A stretch of DNA of 64,000 bases. It comes from Entomomonas sp945283395. Lineage in GTDB: Bacteria; Pseudomonadota; Gammaproteobacteria; Pseudomonadales; Pseudomonadaceae. The DNA lies in NCBI GenBank assembly GCA_946480835.1, contig CAMLLC010000003.1, positions 184,857 through 248,856 on the forward strand. Reading direction: 5' to 3'. Made by a program: the position numbers and the translations under genes. Under the pieces are notes generated by a model. The model ran no database searches, had not been told where the DNA came from, and was given only the letters and a program-made list of their open reading frames with translations. Shown in pieces: positions 45,285-54,094 of the stretch. Each line of letters starts with the position of its first letter. The stretch's first letter is position 1.

Positions 45285-45770
45285 TTAAGGTTGTTTAGGC
45301 AGACTAATATTTTTTGCTTTAAAAACTTCTTGTGTCGCTTTTAAACCATTTAAAGCGGCTGGGAATCCAGCATAAACTGACATTTGTATCATTATTTCGA
45401 CAATTTCTTGAGGTTTTACCCCTACATTTAGCGCCGCCGCTATATGAACTTTTAATTGTGGTTGAGCATTACCCATGGCAGCTAACGCGGCTATTGTCAC
45501 TTTTTCTCTACTAGCTAAATCAAGACCAGGACGAGCATAGATATCACCAAATGGATACTCAAATAGATAATTACTAAAATCAGGAGCTATTTCTTGTAAG
45601 GAATCAACCACTGCCTGTCCAGCTTCACCATCAATAGCGGTCAGTAATCTTTTACCTCTTTCTAAACGACTTTCTGTTGCAGCTTCAGCTGAGGATTTTT
45701 CTGCATAAGTGTTCGATGTAGCTAAAATCATACTGCATACTCCTAACCAAATTAATTTTTTAAATTGCAT
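45285..45770 (-). CDS. Exported carboxymuconolactone decarboxylase-like protein
   Basis: A 161-residue protein with a probable signal peptide (about 1-23, ending NTYAE) and a carboxymuconolactone decarboxylase (AhpD-like) domain: DIYARPGLDLASREKVTIAALAAMG (about 76-100) then HIAAALNVGVKPQEIVEIMIQMSVYAGFPAALNGL. The redox CxxC of AhpD is missing, so peroxidase activity is unlikely. Exported members of this family often sit beside aldo/keto reductases under LysR control, as here. Substrate unknown. Confidence 0.85.
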   Translation of the reverse strand: MQFKKLIWLGVCSMILATSNTYAEKSSAEAATESRLERGKRLLTAIDGEAGQAVVDSLQEIAPDFSNYLFEYPFGDIYARPGLDLASREKVTIAALAAMGNAQPQLKVHIAAALNVGVKPQEIVEIMIQMSVYAGFPAALNGLKATQEVFKAKNISLPKQP

Positions 45771-45813
45771 AATGTCACCCTAATCAATTACTTTATTTAT
45801 GTTGGATAAAGTC

Positions 45814-45851
45814 TAATAATTTAGTATTATTAAAAAAATACCAAATTATTA
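45814..45851. promoter_or_regulatory. Candidate LysR operator between divergent genes
   Basis: A 14-bp inverted repeat with one mismatch: TAATAATTTAGTAT (45814-45827) and ATACCAAATTATTA (45838-45851), spacer 10 bases. It fills the gap between the carboxymuconolactone decarboxylase-like gene and the LysR gene, ending about 26 bases before the LysR start. Confidence 0.55.
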
Positions 45852-45877
45852 ACAACTCTTTTAAGTATTACTTAATA

Positions 45878-46768
45878 ATGCGTCCAGACCTTAATACTTT
45901 TCTTTATTATTTTTGCTCAGTAGCTGACCAAAAAAGTTTCACTAAAGCGGCGCAAGAGCTTGGCTTATCGCCTTCAGCTTTAAGTCAGGCAATTCAGCAG
46001 TTGGAACAAAAATTAGCGGTTAGGTTATTGCATAGAACCACTAGAGCTATCGCCTTAACAGAAGCAGGTCAAATTCTCTACGCAAGAATACAACCTACCT
46101 TAGAAGAAATCACAGCTGCCTTAGAAGAAATAAAACAACTCCAGCATAATCCCTCTGGCATTATTAAAATTACTACTTCCTATATAGCTTGGAAAAAAAT
46201 CCTTTATCCTAAAATAGCCTGTTTTACTAAACAATATCCCTATATTCAATTAGATATACAAATTAATGACGGCCTTAATGATATTATTTTAGAAGGATTT
46301 GATATAGGCATTAGATCAACGCAAGTACTTAATGAAACCATGATAGCTGTACCTTTAAATAATTATATTGATTCAGCTATCGTTGCTAGTGCAGAATATC
46401 TCCAAAAGCACACCCCTCCTAGCCAACCAGAAGACATCTATCAACACATCTGTATAGGCTATAGATACACTACTAGCCAACAACTTCATACGTGGCATTT
46501 TACTAAAGACCAGCAATCTATAGTGCTCCATCCGCCAGCTAATATCATGGTAAATAATGAACTAGCCTTATTACAATTAGCCTTGCAAGGGCTAGGCCTA
46601 GCTAATCTTTTCTTAGATGACGAAGTATTAACTCTGTTAGCCAAGGGCCAGTTAATTGAAGTGCTACCTGACTGGCAATTAGCTGCCACCCATTATTATC
46701 TCTACTATCCTAATAGGCAATTTTTACCCGCCAAACTTAGATGTTTTATTGATTTCTTTAAAGGATAG
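45878..46768 (+). CDS. LysR-family transcriptional regulator of the adjacent reductase operon
   Basis: A 296-residue LysR regulator: winged helix-turn-helix (FLYYFCSVADQKSFTKAAQELGLSPSALSQAIQQLE, about 8-44) and effector domain. Divergent from the aldo/keto reductase pair with a 14-bp inverted repeat between, so it likely controls that operon and itself. Although it precedes trpBA, it is not TrpI-like in orientation: Pseudomonas trpI is divergent from trpBA, whereas this gene points towards it. Confidence 0.85.
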   Translation: MRPDLNTFLYYFCSVADQKSFTKAAQELGLSPSALSQAIQQLEQKLAVRLLHRTTRAIALTEAGQILYARIQPTLEEITAALEEIKQLQHNPSGIIKITTSYIAWKKILYPKIACFTKQYPYIQLDIQINDGLNDIILEGFDIGIRSTQVLNETMIAVPLNNYIDSAIVASAEYLQKHTPPSQPEDIYQHICIGYRYTTSQQLHTWHFTKDQQSIVLHPPANIMVNNELALLQLALQGLGLANLFLDDEVLTLLAKGQLIEVLPDWQLAATHYYLYYPNRQFLPAKLRCFIDFFKG

Positions 46769-46855
46769 TGTGTTAGCGTAAATATGAAAGGAAACTTTTT
46801 GTAGTATAATAATTGACAGAAATATGCTAAATCTCATTACTTAGGGAGTTCCCTC

Positions 46856-48061
46856 ATGTCTTTATCTTATAACGAGCCTGATGCTAACGGCTTATTTGGC
46901 TCCTACGGTGGTCGTTATGTGGCTGAAACTTTAATGCCATTAGTGTTAGAGTTAGATCATGAATATAACGCTGCTAAAAAAGATCCCAAATTCTTAGCAG
47001 AATTAGCTTATTTACAACGTGACTATGTGGGACGTCCTAGCCCTTTATACTTTGCTGAACGCTTAACTCAATATTGTGGTGGTGCACAAATTTATTTTAA
47101 AAGAGAAGAATTAAACCACACCGGAGCCCATAAAATTAATAACTGTATTGGGCAAATTCTATTAGCTAAACGCATGGGTAAACAACGTATTATTGCCGAA
47201 ACTGGCGCAGGCATGCACGGGGTGGCTACTGCTACAGTAGCTGCTCGATTTGGCTTACCCTGTTTAGTTTTCATGGGTTCTACCGATATAGATAGGCAAC
47301 AAGCCAATGTATTTCGGATGAAACTACTAGGGGCTAAAGTGATTGCTGTTGAGTCAGGAACTGGCACATTAAAAGATGCTATGAATGAGGCTTTGCGAGA
47401 TTGGGTTACTAATGTTAAAGATACTTTCTACATTATAGGCACCATAGCTGGCCCCCATCCTTACCCAACTATGGTACGCGATTTTCAATCCGTGGTAGGG
47501 AAAGAAGTAAAACAACAACTGCAAGAACAGCAAGGTAGATTACCTGATAGTTTAATAGCTTGCGTGGGAGGTGGCTCAAATGCAATGGGATTATTTTATC
47601 CTTTCATTGAAGAACAAAGTGTGCAATTAATAGGTGTAGAAGCCGGCGGTCAGGGTGTTAATTCAGGTAAACATGCTGCTAGTTTAACCGGTGGAACGTT
47701 GGGTGTATTACATGGTAATAAAACCTATTTACTGCAAAATGCTGATGGTCAAATCATTGATGCTTACTCTATTTCAGCAGGCTTAGATTATCCAGGGATA
47801 GGGCCTGAGCATGCCTATTTACATGATATTACGCGTGCAGAATATGTTGCTATAAATGACGAGGAAGCCATGCAAGCTTTTCAAATTTGCTGTAAATTAG
47901 AAGGTATCATTCCTGCCCTTGAATCTTCACATGCTATAGCCGAAGCTATCAAACGTGCTCCCCAGTTACCTAAAGAACATATCATGGTGGTTAATATATC
48001 TGGCCGTGGTGATAAAGATATGCAAACAGTAATGAGCTATATTAAGGAGCATCAACTATGA
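46856..48061 (+). CDS. trpB: Tryptophan synthase beta subunit
   Basis: A 401-residue PLP enzyme that joins indole and serine. The PLP lysine is in HTGAHKINN (Lys93); the phosphate-binding loop is GGGSNAMG (about 237-244). Length and the start SLSYNEPDANGLFGSYGGRYV are typical. A TATAAT at 46805-46810 could be its -10 box. The stop overlaps the trpA start (ATGA). Confidence 0.97.
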   Translation: MSLSYNEPDANGLFGSYGGRYVAETLMPLVLELDHEYNAAKKDPKFLAELAYLQRDYVGRPSPLYFAERLTQYCGGAQIYFKREELNHTGAHKINNCIGQILLAKRMGKQRIIAETGAGMHGVATATVAARFGLPCLVFMGSTDIDRQQANVFRMKLLGAKVIAVESGTGTLKDAMNEALRDWVTNVKDTFYIIGTIAGPHPYPTMVRDFQSVVGKEVKQQLQEQQGRLPDSLIACVGGGSNAMGLFYPFIEEQSVQLIGVEAGGQGVNSGKHAASLTGGTLGVLHGNKTYLLQNADGQIIDAYSISAGLDYPGIGPEHAYLHDITRAEYVAINDEEAMQAFQICCKLEGIIPALESSHAIAEAIKRAPQLPKEHIMVVNISGRGDKDMQTVMSYIKEHQL

Positions 48062-48864
48062 GTCGATTAGCAGCTTGCTTTGCTAAATTAAAACAACAAA
48101 ACCAATCGGCCTTTGTTACCTTTATTACTGCGGGTGACCCTGATTATCAAACCTCCTTAACTATCCTCAAGACCTTACCTTTTGAAGGAGCCGATATTAT
48201 TGAGTTAGGAATGCCTTTTTCTGACCCTATGGCTGATGGCCCTACTATTCAAAATTCATCATTAAGAGCTTTAGCAAATGGTCAAACGCTTGCTAAAACT
48301 CTCCAAATGGTCAATGACTTTCGACAAGATGATCAAATTACCCCTATCATCTTAATGGGTTACTTCAATCCAATTTATCACTATGGGGTAAATAATTTTT
48401 TAAGAGATGCGAAAACCGCTGGAGTTGATGGCCTAATCATAGTAGATCTACCCGCAGAACATGATAATGAACTCTGTATTCCTGCGCATAATTCAAATAT
48501 TGATTTCATTAGGTTAGCAACGCCTACCACCGATGAGAAAAGATTATCACAGCTTTTACCTAATGCTTCAGGCTTTATCTACTATGTTTCGGTAGCTGGT
48601 GTGACAGGTGCTGGTAGTGCTACTGAACAACAAATTAGCAAAGCGGTTAAAGACTTAAAAACTCACACCTCTTTACCTATTTGCGTAGGCTTTGGTATTC
48701 GGACTCCTGAACAGGCTGCCGCCATAGCTAAATCAGCCGATGGCGTGGTAGTAGGCTCAGCGTTAGTCAAACAAATAGAAACAGCTAGCTGCCCCGACCA
48801 AGCGATAAAAAATGTTCAATCTCTCTGCTATGAATTAGCCAAAAGCGTTAAACAAGCTAGATAG
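48058..48864 (+). CDS. trpA: Tryptophan synthase alpha subunit
   Basis: A 268-residue barrel enzyme that cleaves indole-3-glycerol phosphate and channels indole to TrpB. Catalytic Glu and Asp are in IIELGMPFSDPMADGPTIQ (about 47-65); phosphate loops are VGFGIRTPEQA and VVVGSALV. It overlaps trpB by four bases. A 9-bp hairpin without a strong T tract follows. Confidence 0.97.
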   Translation: MSRLAACFAKLKQQNQSAFVTFITAGDPDYQTSLTILKTLPFEGADIIELGMPFSDPMADGPTIQNSSLRALANGQTLAKTLQMVNDFRQDDQITPIILMGYFNPIYHYGVNNFLRDAKTAGVDGLIIVDLPAEHDNELCIPAHNSNIDFIRLATPTTDEKRLSQLLPNASGFIYYVSVAGVTGAGSATEQQISKAVKDLKTHTSLPICVGFGIRTPEQAAAIAKSADGVVVGSALVKQIETASCPDQAIKNVQSLCYELAKSVKQAR

Positions 48865-48867
48865 AAG

Positions 48868-48890
48868 AAGGCCCTTATAACAAGGGCCTT
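48868..48890 (+). terminator. Hairpin after trpA, probable terminator
   Basis: Perfect 9-bp stem AAGGCCCTT (48868-48876) with AAGGGCCTT (48882-48890), 5-base loop, immediately after the trpA stop. The following sequence is not a clear T run, so it may act with Rho or serve mainly as a 3' end stabiliser. Confidence 0.55.
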
Positions 48891-48908
48891 ATACCTAACA
48901 TAGGTTTT

Positions 48909-49370
48909 TTAATTAACACAGCTAGCAGGTAAATATTTGGCTGGCTCGGGGATAGTAGTAACACACTGCCATGCCATCGCACCTGAGGTATTCGTTGATA
49001 TCAACTGTAAATTAATTATCTTGCCTTTTACTTCTGCTGCAACTGGCGCATCGTTTTTAATAGTGATTATAATATCACAACCACTAGTTCCTGTAGCCAC
49101 AGTAATATCATTAATAATCTTAGTTGCATAAGCGGTAGGAGCCACTATAAAAGTATTACTGCCATTGTTATTTATAGGGCATGTTTTTTTAAAAAAATAA
49201 GATTCCACAACTCGAGGTTTTAGTCCAGAAGCTACCGAGAAAACTTCTGCTAATCGCGCCTTGGTAAGATAGTGCTGATAGGCTGGAATAGCAATAGCAG
49301 TCATAATGGCAATAATCATAATAACTAGTATTATTTCTATCAAAGTAAAGCCATGATGTAGCTTTTTCAT
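48909..49370 (-). CDS. Type IV major-pilin-like protein
   Basis: A 153-residue type IVa pilin. Short basic leader MKKLHHG, prepilin peptidase site G7/FTLIE with the conserved Glu at mature position 5, and the hydrophobic N-terminal helix to about 35. Four Cys (64, 98, 136, 151); the last pair in WQCV and PASC would form the C-terminal disulfide loop of pilins. A sigma-54 type promoter lies just upstream, as for pilA in Pseudomonas. No pilB, pilC or pilD genes are adjacent. It may be PilA itself or an accessory pilin. Confidence 0.87.
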   Translation of the reverse strand: MKKLHHGFTLIEIILVIMIIAIMTAIAIPAYQHYLTKARLAEVFSVASGLKPRVVESYFFKKTCPINNNGSNTFIVAPTAYATKIINDITVATGTSGCDIIITIKNDAPVAAEVKGKIINLQLISTNTSGAMAWQCVTTIPEPAKYLPASCVN

Positions 49371-49819
49371 AATATAACCCTCTGTTAATAGATTGTTATA
49401 GGCAAAAAATAAGCCAGAACTCTAATTACAGCTTATTTTGTACAGCATCATGCATCACATCATTCTTTGCAGACCTCTCAATAGTTCAATTAACTTGGCT
49501 AAACTTACTGATACTATTTTAAATACAAGTAGACAAAAGCCTTAAAGAGACAAATTTTGTCATCTTTATTGAATAATTTTAATAGTTAAAGATTAACAAA
49601 TAAGTAATAATAGTTCTTTTTATTAATTAGCAGTATAGCCTGTTAACTAAACATACTATACACTTATTTAACAATCTTGTGCTAATTGATAATATTAGCC
49701 AAATTAATTACTACTTGTGGCTAATGTTTCTATTTTTTTAAAAATGATATATATGCATATTTCCGTAATAAATTGTATTAATTTACTTAATCGTTTACTG
49801 AACTTTATTAAGGGTTTCT
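49371..49819. other. Divergent intergenic region between pilin gene and cstA
   Basis: No gene seen. The left end holds the sigma-54 pilin promoter. The right end holds AAGGG, the cstA ribosome site, nine bases before its ATG. Between them is AT-rich sequence in which I see no clear dyad or promoter. Confidence 0.5.
49400..49418 (-). promoter_or_regulatory. Sigma-54 (RpoN) promoter of the pilin gene
   Basis: On the minus strand the sequence CTGGCTTATTTTTTGCC has GG and GC separated by exactly ten bases and keeps TGGC and TTGC of the -24/-12 consensus. It lies about 30 bases upstream of the pilin ATG, leaving a leader of roughly 20 bases that holds an AGAGGG ribosome site. Pseudomonas pilA is RpoN/PilR-dependent. 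Confidence 0.7.
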
Positions 49820-52039
49820 ATGAAAAGCAATAAATTTTTCCATCATATCCCGTGGGTTATCCTTGGTTTTATTGGTGCTTGTTCATTGGGGGTAGTGGCA
49901 CTAAGAAGAGGGGAATCCATTAGTGCACTATGGATCGTGGCAGCTTCAATAGCTGTGTACTTGGTAGCTTATCGTTACTATAGCCTTTATATAGCTAATA
50001 AAGTGATGGGTTTAGATCCTACTAGAGCAACGCCGGCAGTTATTAATAATGATGGATTAAATTATGTACCTACTAATAGATATGTCTTATTTGGTCATCA
50101 CTTTGCGGCTATTGCCGGTGCAGGCCCTTTAGTAGGCCCTGTGCTTGCAGCTCAAATGGGTTATTTACCAGGTACCCTATGGATTTTGGCAGGCGTTGTT
50201 TTAGCAGGCGCTGTGCAAGATTTTATGGTACTATTTTTATCCTCCCGCCGAAACGGAAGTTCATTAGGCGAAATGATTAAAGAAGAAATGGGGCCTATAG
50301 CTGGAACCATCGGGCTTTTCGGATGCTTCTTGATCATGATCATCATCTTAGCAGTATTAGCTTTAATTGTGGTAAAAGCTCTTGCTGACAGCCCATGGGG
50401 AGTATTTACCGTATTTTCTACTGTCCCTATAGCGCTCTTTATGGGTGTGTATATGCGTTTCTTACGCCCTGGCAAAGTAGGCGAAGTTGCTATAATAGGT
50501 ATCGTTTTACTTGTTTTAGCTATCTGGTTTGGTGGTGTTATAGCCCATAAACACGAATGGGCGCACATGCTAACTTTTAAAGATACTACTATTACCTTTA
50601 TCTTAATTGGTTATGCTTTTATTTCTGCTATGTTACCTGTTTGGGTAATTTTAGCGCCACGTGACTACCTAGCAACTTTCCTAAAAATAGGCGTGATAGT
50701 TGGTTTAGCCATAGGTATTGTGATTCTACGCCCTGATTTAGAAATGCCGGCTTTAACTCAATTTATCAATGGCGGTGGCCCGGTATGGGGTGGAGCAGTA
50801 TTTCCATTCTTATTTATCACCATTGCCTGTGGTGCTGTTTCTGGTTTCCATGCTTTAATCTCCTCCGGAACAACCCCCAAACTATTACCTAATGAAGTGG
50901 ATGCACGTTTCATAGGCTATGGTGCTATGTTGATGGAATCCTTTGTAGCAATCATGGCGTTAGTAGCGGCTTGTATTATTGAGCCAGGTTTATATTTCGC
51001 AATGAATGTGCCACCTGCTTCACTTGGCTTTACTATGCCAGATATTCATCTGCTAAATCATGCTGATGCAGGGCTAGCTTTAGCAGATGTAAGCAAAATA
51101 GCAGCAGCTAAAATCAGCTCTTGGGGATTTGTCATTCAACCCGATATGATAATGCAAACAGCTAAAGATATTGGTGAACCTTCTATCCTCAACCGTGCAG
51201 GTGGTGCGCCAACGCTTGCCGTTGGTATTGCTCATGTTTTCCATAATATCATGCCAAGTGCTAACCTAATGGGTTTCTGGTATCACTTCGGTATTCTATT
51301 TGAAGCGCTATTTATTCTAACTGCCTTAGATGCCGGTACCAGATCTGGTCGTTTCATGTTACAAGACTTATTAGGTAACTTTATTCCTTTCCTCAAGAAA
51401 ACCGATTCTATCTTTGCCAGCTTAATAGGAACCTTTGGTTGTGTCGGTTTATGGGGTTATTTATTGTATCAAGGTGTTGTTGATCCATTAGGCGGGGTGA
51501 AGAGTTTATGGCCACTATTTGGTATATCTAACCAAATGTTAGCTGCCGTTGCTTTAGTATTAGGTACTGTAGTGCTGGTTAAGATGAAACGTGCCAAATA
51601 TGCATGGGTCACCATTATCCCTTGCGCATGGTTATTGGTCATTACTACCTGGGCAAATTTCATCAACTTACCAGTCTTTATGAATAATGTAACCAATTAC
51701 AAAGAAAAAGCGGCGGTATTTGTAGTAGCCAATAAAGAATCTTTAGATCTTGCCGTTAAACTTAGACAAGAAGGTAAATCAGCTAATGATTTTGCGAAAG
51801 ATTCAGTTGAAGGTAAAGCTTTTAAAGCTGAAATAGATTTAAATAACTTAAATCATGTTGTGATTAACAACTACACTACGGTAGGATTAACTGTACTATT
51901 CTTGTTAGTAGTAGCAAGCTTGCTAATCTTCGGTATCATCACAGGTATTCAAGGATTTAGAAATCCTCAACGGACTGATAAAGAAACACCTTATGTGCCT
52001 ATACCTGAAGGTGGAGTTAAGCTTTCAACAGCACACTAA
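49820..52039 (+). CDS. cstA: CstA/BtsT family pyruvate or peptide transporter
   Basis: A 739-residue inner-membrane carbon-starvation protein with many hydrophobic segments. Family features: NRYVLFGHHFAAIAGAGPLVGPVLAAQMGYLPG (about 87-120), SSRRNGSSLGEMIKEEMG, GGGPVWGGAVFPFLFITIACGAVSGFH near 320-345 and TALDAGTRSGRFMLQDLLG near 505. In E. coli, BtsT and CstA import pyruvate and CstA is also linked to peptide uptake. It is followed by ybdD and yjiA in the conserved order, with a 9-bp hairpin in the first gap. Confidence 0.93.
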   Translation: MKSNKFFHHIPWVILGFIGACSLGVVALRRGESISALWIVAASIAVYLVAYRYYSLYIANKVMGLDPTRATPAVINNDGLNYVPTNRYVLFGHHFAAIAGAGPLVGPVLAAQMGYLPGTLWILAGVVLAGAVQDFMVLFLSSRRNGSSLGEMIKEEMGPIAGTIGLFGCFLIMIIILAVLALIVVKALADSPWGVFTVFSTVPIALFMGVYMRFLRPGKVGEVAIIGIVLLVLAIWFGGVIAHKHEWAHMLTFKDTTITFILIGYAFISAMLPVWVILAPRDYLATFLKIGVIVGLAIGIVILRPDLEMPALTQFINGGGPVWGGAVFPFLFITIACGAVSGFHALISSGTTPKLLPNEVDARFIGYGAMLMESFVAIMALVAACIIEPGLYFAMNVPPASLGFTMPDIHLLNHADAGLALADVSKIAAAKISSWGFVIQPDMIMQTAKDIGEPSILNRAGGAPTLAVGIAHVFHNIMPSANLMGFWYHFGILFEALFILTALDAGTRSGRFMLQDLLGNFIPFLKKTDSIFASLIGTFGCVGLWGYLLYQGVVDPLGGVKSLWPLFGISNQMLAAVALVLGTVVLVKMKRAKYAWVTIIPCAWLLVITTWANFINLPVFMNNVTNYKEKAAVFVVANKESLDLAVKLRQEGKSANDFAKDSVEGKAFKAEIDLNNLNHVVINNYTTVGLTVLFLLVVASLLIFGIITGIQGFRNPQRTDKETPYVPIPEGGVKLSTAH

Positions 52040-52057
52040 GAGTTAGTAAAGAGTAGT

Positions 52058-52079
52058 CCCTCATGGTTTACCATGAGGG
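52058..52079 (+). other. Perfect 9-bp hairpin between cstA and ybdD
   Basis: CCCTCATGG (52058-52066), loop TTTA, CCATGAGGG (52071-52079). No T tract follows, so it is unlikely to be a full terminator. It may stabilise cstA mRNA or lower expression of the downstream genes. Confidence 0.6.
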
Positions 52080-52102
52080 CGCTGTCGTTAAAAGGAAAAC
52101 TA

Positions 52103-52300
52103 ATGTTTGGTAATTTAGGTAAGGCAAGTAAGTATCTTGGACAAGCTGCCCGTATGATGGTAGGTATTCCTGATTATGAAACCTATGTTGAACATATGAA
52201 AAAAAATCATCCTGATAAACCTATCATGACTTACCAAGAATTTTTTAGAGATCGTCAAGAAGCCAGATATGGTGGGAAAGGTGGCTTTCGCTGTTGTTAG
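52103..52300 (+). CDS. YbdD/YjiX family small protein
   Basis: A 65-residue cytoplasmic protein of the YbdD/YjiX family, nearly always encoded just after cstA or btsT and apparently required for transport activity, mechanism unclear. Recognised by ARMMVGIPDYETYVEHM--NHPDKP-MTYQEFFRDRQEARYG and the Cys-Cys C-terminus. The ATG at 52103 has AAAGGA upstream; an earlier in-frame start at 52073 would lie within the hairpin and is rejected. Confidence 0.92.
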   Translation: MFGNLGKASKYLGQAARMMVGIPDYETYVEHMKKNHPDKPIMTYQEFFRDRQEARYGGKGGFRCC

Positions 52301-52312
52301 GTAGATTGTAAA

Positions 52313-53275
52313 ATGACTACTGCTATCCCTACTACCATTCTTTCTGGCTTTCTCGGCGCTGGTAAAACTACCTTATTACAACGCATTCTCCATACTCAAC
52401 ACGGTCAAAAAATAGCGGTGATTGAAAATGAATTTGGAGAAGTCGCTATAGATGATCAACTATTAGCCGATAAAGCAACTCAAATTACTACTTTAAGTAA
52501 TGGTTGTATCTGTTGTAGTAGTAATAATGAATTAGCTGCTGCACTTTATAAGCTAGTAGATGCCATAGATTTAGGAACATTGCAGTTTGATCGGCTGTTA
52601 ATAGAATGTACTGGCATGGCTGATCCTGGGCCTGTTATTCAAACATTCTTCAGCGATGAAGTATTAGCACAACGCTTTTTATTAGATGGTGTTATCACCC
52701 TTGTAGATGCTGTCCATGGCAATGAGCAACTTAATCAATTCACCCTTTGTAAAGCACAAATAGGCTATGCCGATTGCTTATTATTAACCAAAACTGACCT
52801 AGCACCAGACACGCAATTATTAGAGAAAAGACTCCAACAAATCAATGTAAGAGCTCCTATTTATAAAGTGATCAATGGTCAAATAGATTTACAGTTATTA
52901 TTCCATATAGATGGCTTTATATTAAATGACCAACTTGCTGCTACTACCCCTATTTTTAGTCCCATTGTAGCGCAAGATAAAACTGATGATATTAAATCTA
53001 TAGTTATTAAGCTAGATAAAGACTTACAACTTGAAGCTGTCTCACATTTTATGGATACTTTACTTACTGACTATGGTGATCAAATGCTCCGTTACAAAGG
53101 CATTTTAGCTATTGCAAATGATACCAGACGGCTACTTTTTCAGGGGGTACAACGCATTTATAGTGCCGGCTGGGATAGAGAATGGCAAACCACAGACAAA
53201 CATCAAAGTACCCTTATTTTTATAGGTATTAACCTGCCAGAAGCAGAAATAAGAGCTGGATTTGCTGCTTTATAA
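52313..53275 (+). CDS. yjiA: YjiA/CobW-family zinc-regulated GTPase
   Basis: A 320-residue G3E-family GTPase. Walker A GFLGAGKTTLL (about 12-22), the metal-binding CxCC motif CICC (about 65-68), G-motif TKTDL (about 163) and a C-terminal CobW domain (about 220-320). YjiA binds zinc and other metals and its physiological client is unknown. It follows ybdD by 12 bases in the conserved cstA-ybdD-yjiA operon. Confidence 0.93.
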   Translation: MTTAIPTTILSGFLGAGKTTLLQRILHTQHGQKIAVIENEFGEVAIDDQLLADKATQITTLSNGCICCSSNNELAAALYKLVDAIDLGTLQFDRLLIECTGMADPGPVIQTFFSDEVLAQRFLLDGVITLVDAVHGNEQLNQFTLCKAQIGYADCLLLTKTDLAPDTQLLEKRLQQINVRAPIYKVINGQIDLQLLFHIDGFILNDQLAATTPIFSPIVAQDKTDDIKSIVIKLDKDLQLEAVSHFMDTLLTDYGDQMLRYKGILAIANDTRRLLFQGVQRIYSAGWDREWQTTDKHQSTLIFIGINLPEAEIRAGFAAL

Positions 53276-53388
53276 AATTATGTATCTGCTATTTCTGCAT
53301 TGCTTATTAGGCTTATTGATAAGTTAAACAAAGTATATTGTATTGTATGCTATAACTTTGTGATAACAGGCGACTAAGAGGCACTCTA

Positions 53389-53811
53389 ATGTTAAAGAAA
53401 TTCTGCATCATTTCATTATTAACTATGACTAGAATACTAACAGGATGTAGTGATGACCCACCTAAAACAGAAGTAAGAACAAATTCTATCTCGATCACCA
53501 ATGCCAATGAATGCCAATTATTAAATTTAGATAGGGGTCAAGAATTATCAATAACCTTACCTAGCAACCCAAGTACCGGCTATGGTTGGAGCATTAGCTT
53601 AATGCCAACTATCCTCCAGCAAATGCCAGAAACAGCTCAATATAATGCCGAAAAAACTAGCCAACCTATGCTAGGCAGTGAAAATCAAACCACTTGGCGC
53701 TTTCTTGCTACGACAGTAGGGCAAGATAAATTGCAATTAATTTATAGCAGACCTTGGGAAAAAAATGTAAAACCTGCTAAAACTTTTACTTGCAATATTA
53801 CCGTTAAATGA
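53389..53811 (+). CDS. Chagasin-like (I42) cysteine protease inhibitor lipoprotein
   Basis: A 140-residue lipoprotein with lipobox LTGC (Cys20); the signal contains an unusual Arg15 just before it. The mature part is a chagasin-family inhibitor: GQELSITLPSNPSTGYGWSI with the NPSTGY loop (about 60-70), and the RPWEKNVKPAKTFTCNITV end with the RPW loop. These loops insert into papain-like protease active sites. A bacterial role could be defence against host or self cysteine proteases; that is inference. Confidence 0.87.
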   Translation: MLKKFCIISLLTMTRILTGCSDDPPKTEVRTNSISITNANECQLLNLDRGQELSITLPSNPSTGYGWSISLMPTILQQMPETAQYNAEKTSQPMLGSENQTTWRFLATTVGQDKLQLIYSRPWEKNVKPAKTFTCNITVK

Positions 53812-54035
53812 TGAGGGGTTTACTCAAGAGTAAATTAAAACTCTTGAGTCACTTCGTAGATAAGCTTGTGTGGCACATTTTATTAATGTTTATTAGATAA
53901 TTTATCAGGCTACTTAAAAAGAAGTAACATAATTTATAAAGACAACTATGTTGACTTACCGCAAAAACCAGCTTCCTCACTTTCTAACAATATAATTTAG
54001 ATCAACAGCTAATTTATAATTTTTACCTTTTTAAC

Positions 54036-54084
54036 TGCTAGGTCTTATCTCTCTATTTACCTACTAAACGAGAGATAAGACAGC
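54036..54084 (-). terminator. Stem-loop at 3' side of lysS, probable terminator
   Basis: A perfect 12-bp inverted repeat (GTCTTATCTCTC 54042-54053 with GAGAGATAAGAC 54070-54081), 16-base loop, about 15 bases after the lysS stop on the minus strand, with imperfect outer pairing and a T-poor but A/T-rich tail. Confidence 0.55.
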
Positions 54085-54094
54085 TAGCTATAGA

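Noticed and set aside
45878..46855. LysR gene before trpB as TrpI, the Pseudomonas trpBA activator
   Set aside because: It points towards trpB instead of away from it, and the clear operator-like repeat lies on its other side, facing the reductase operon.
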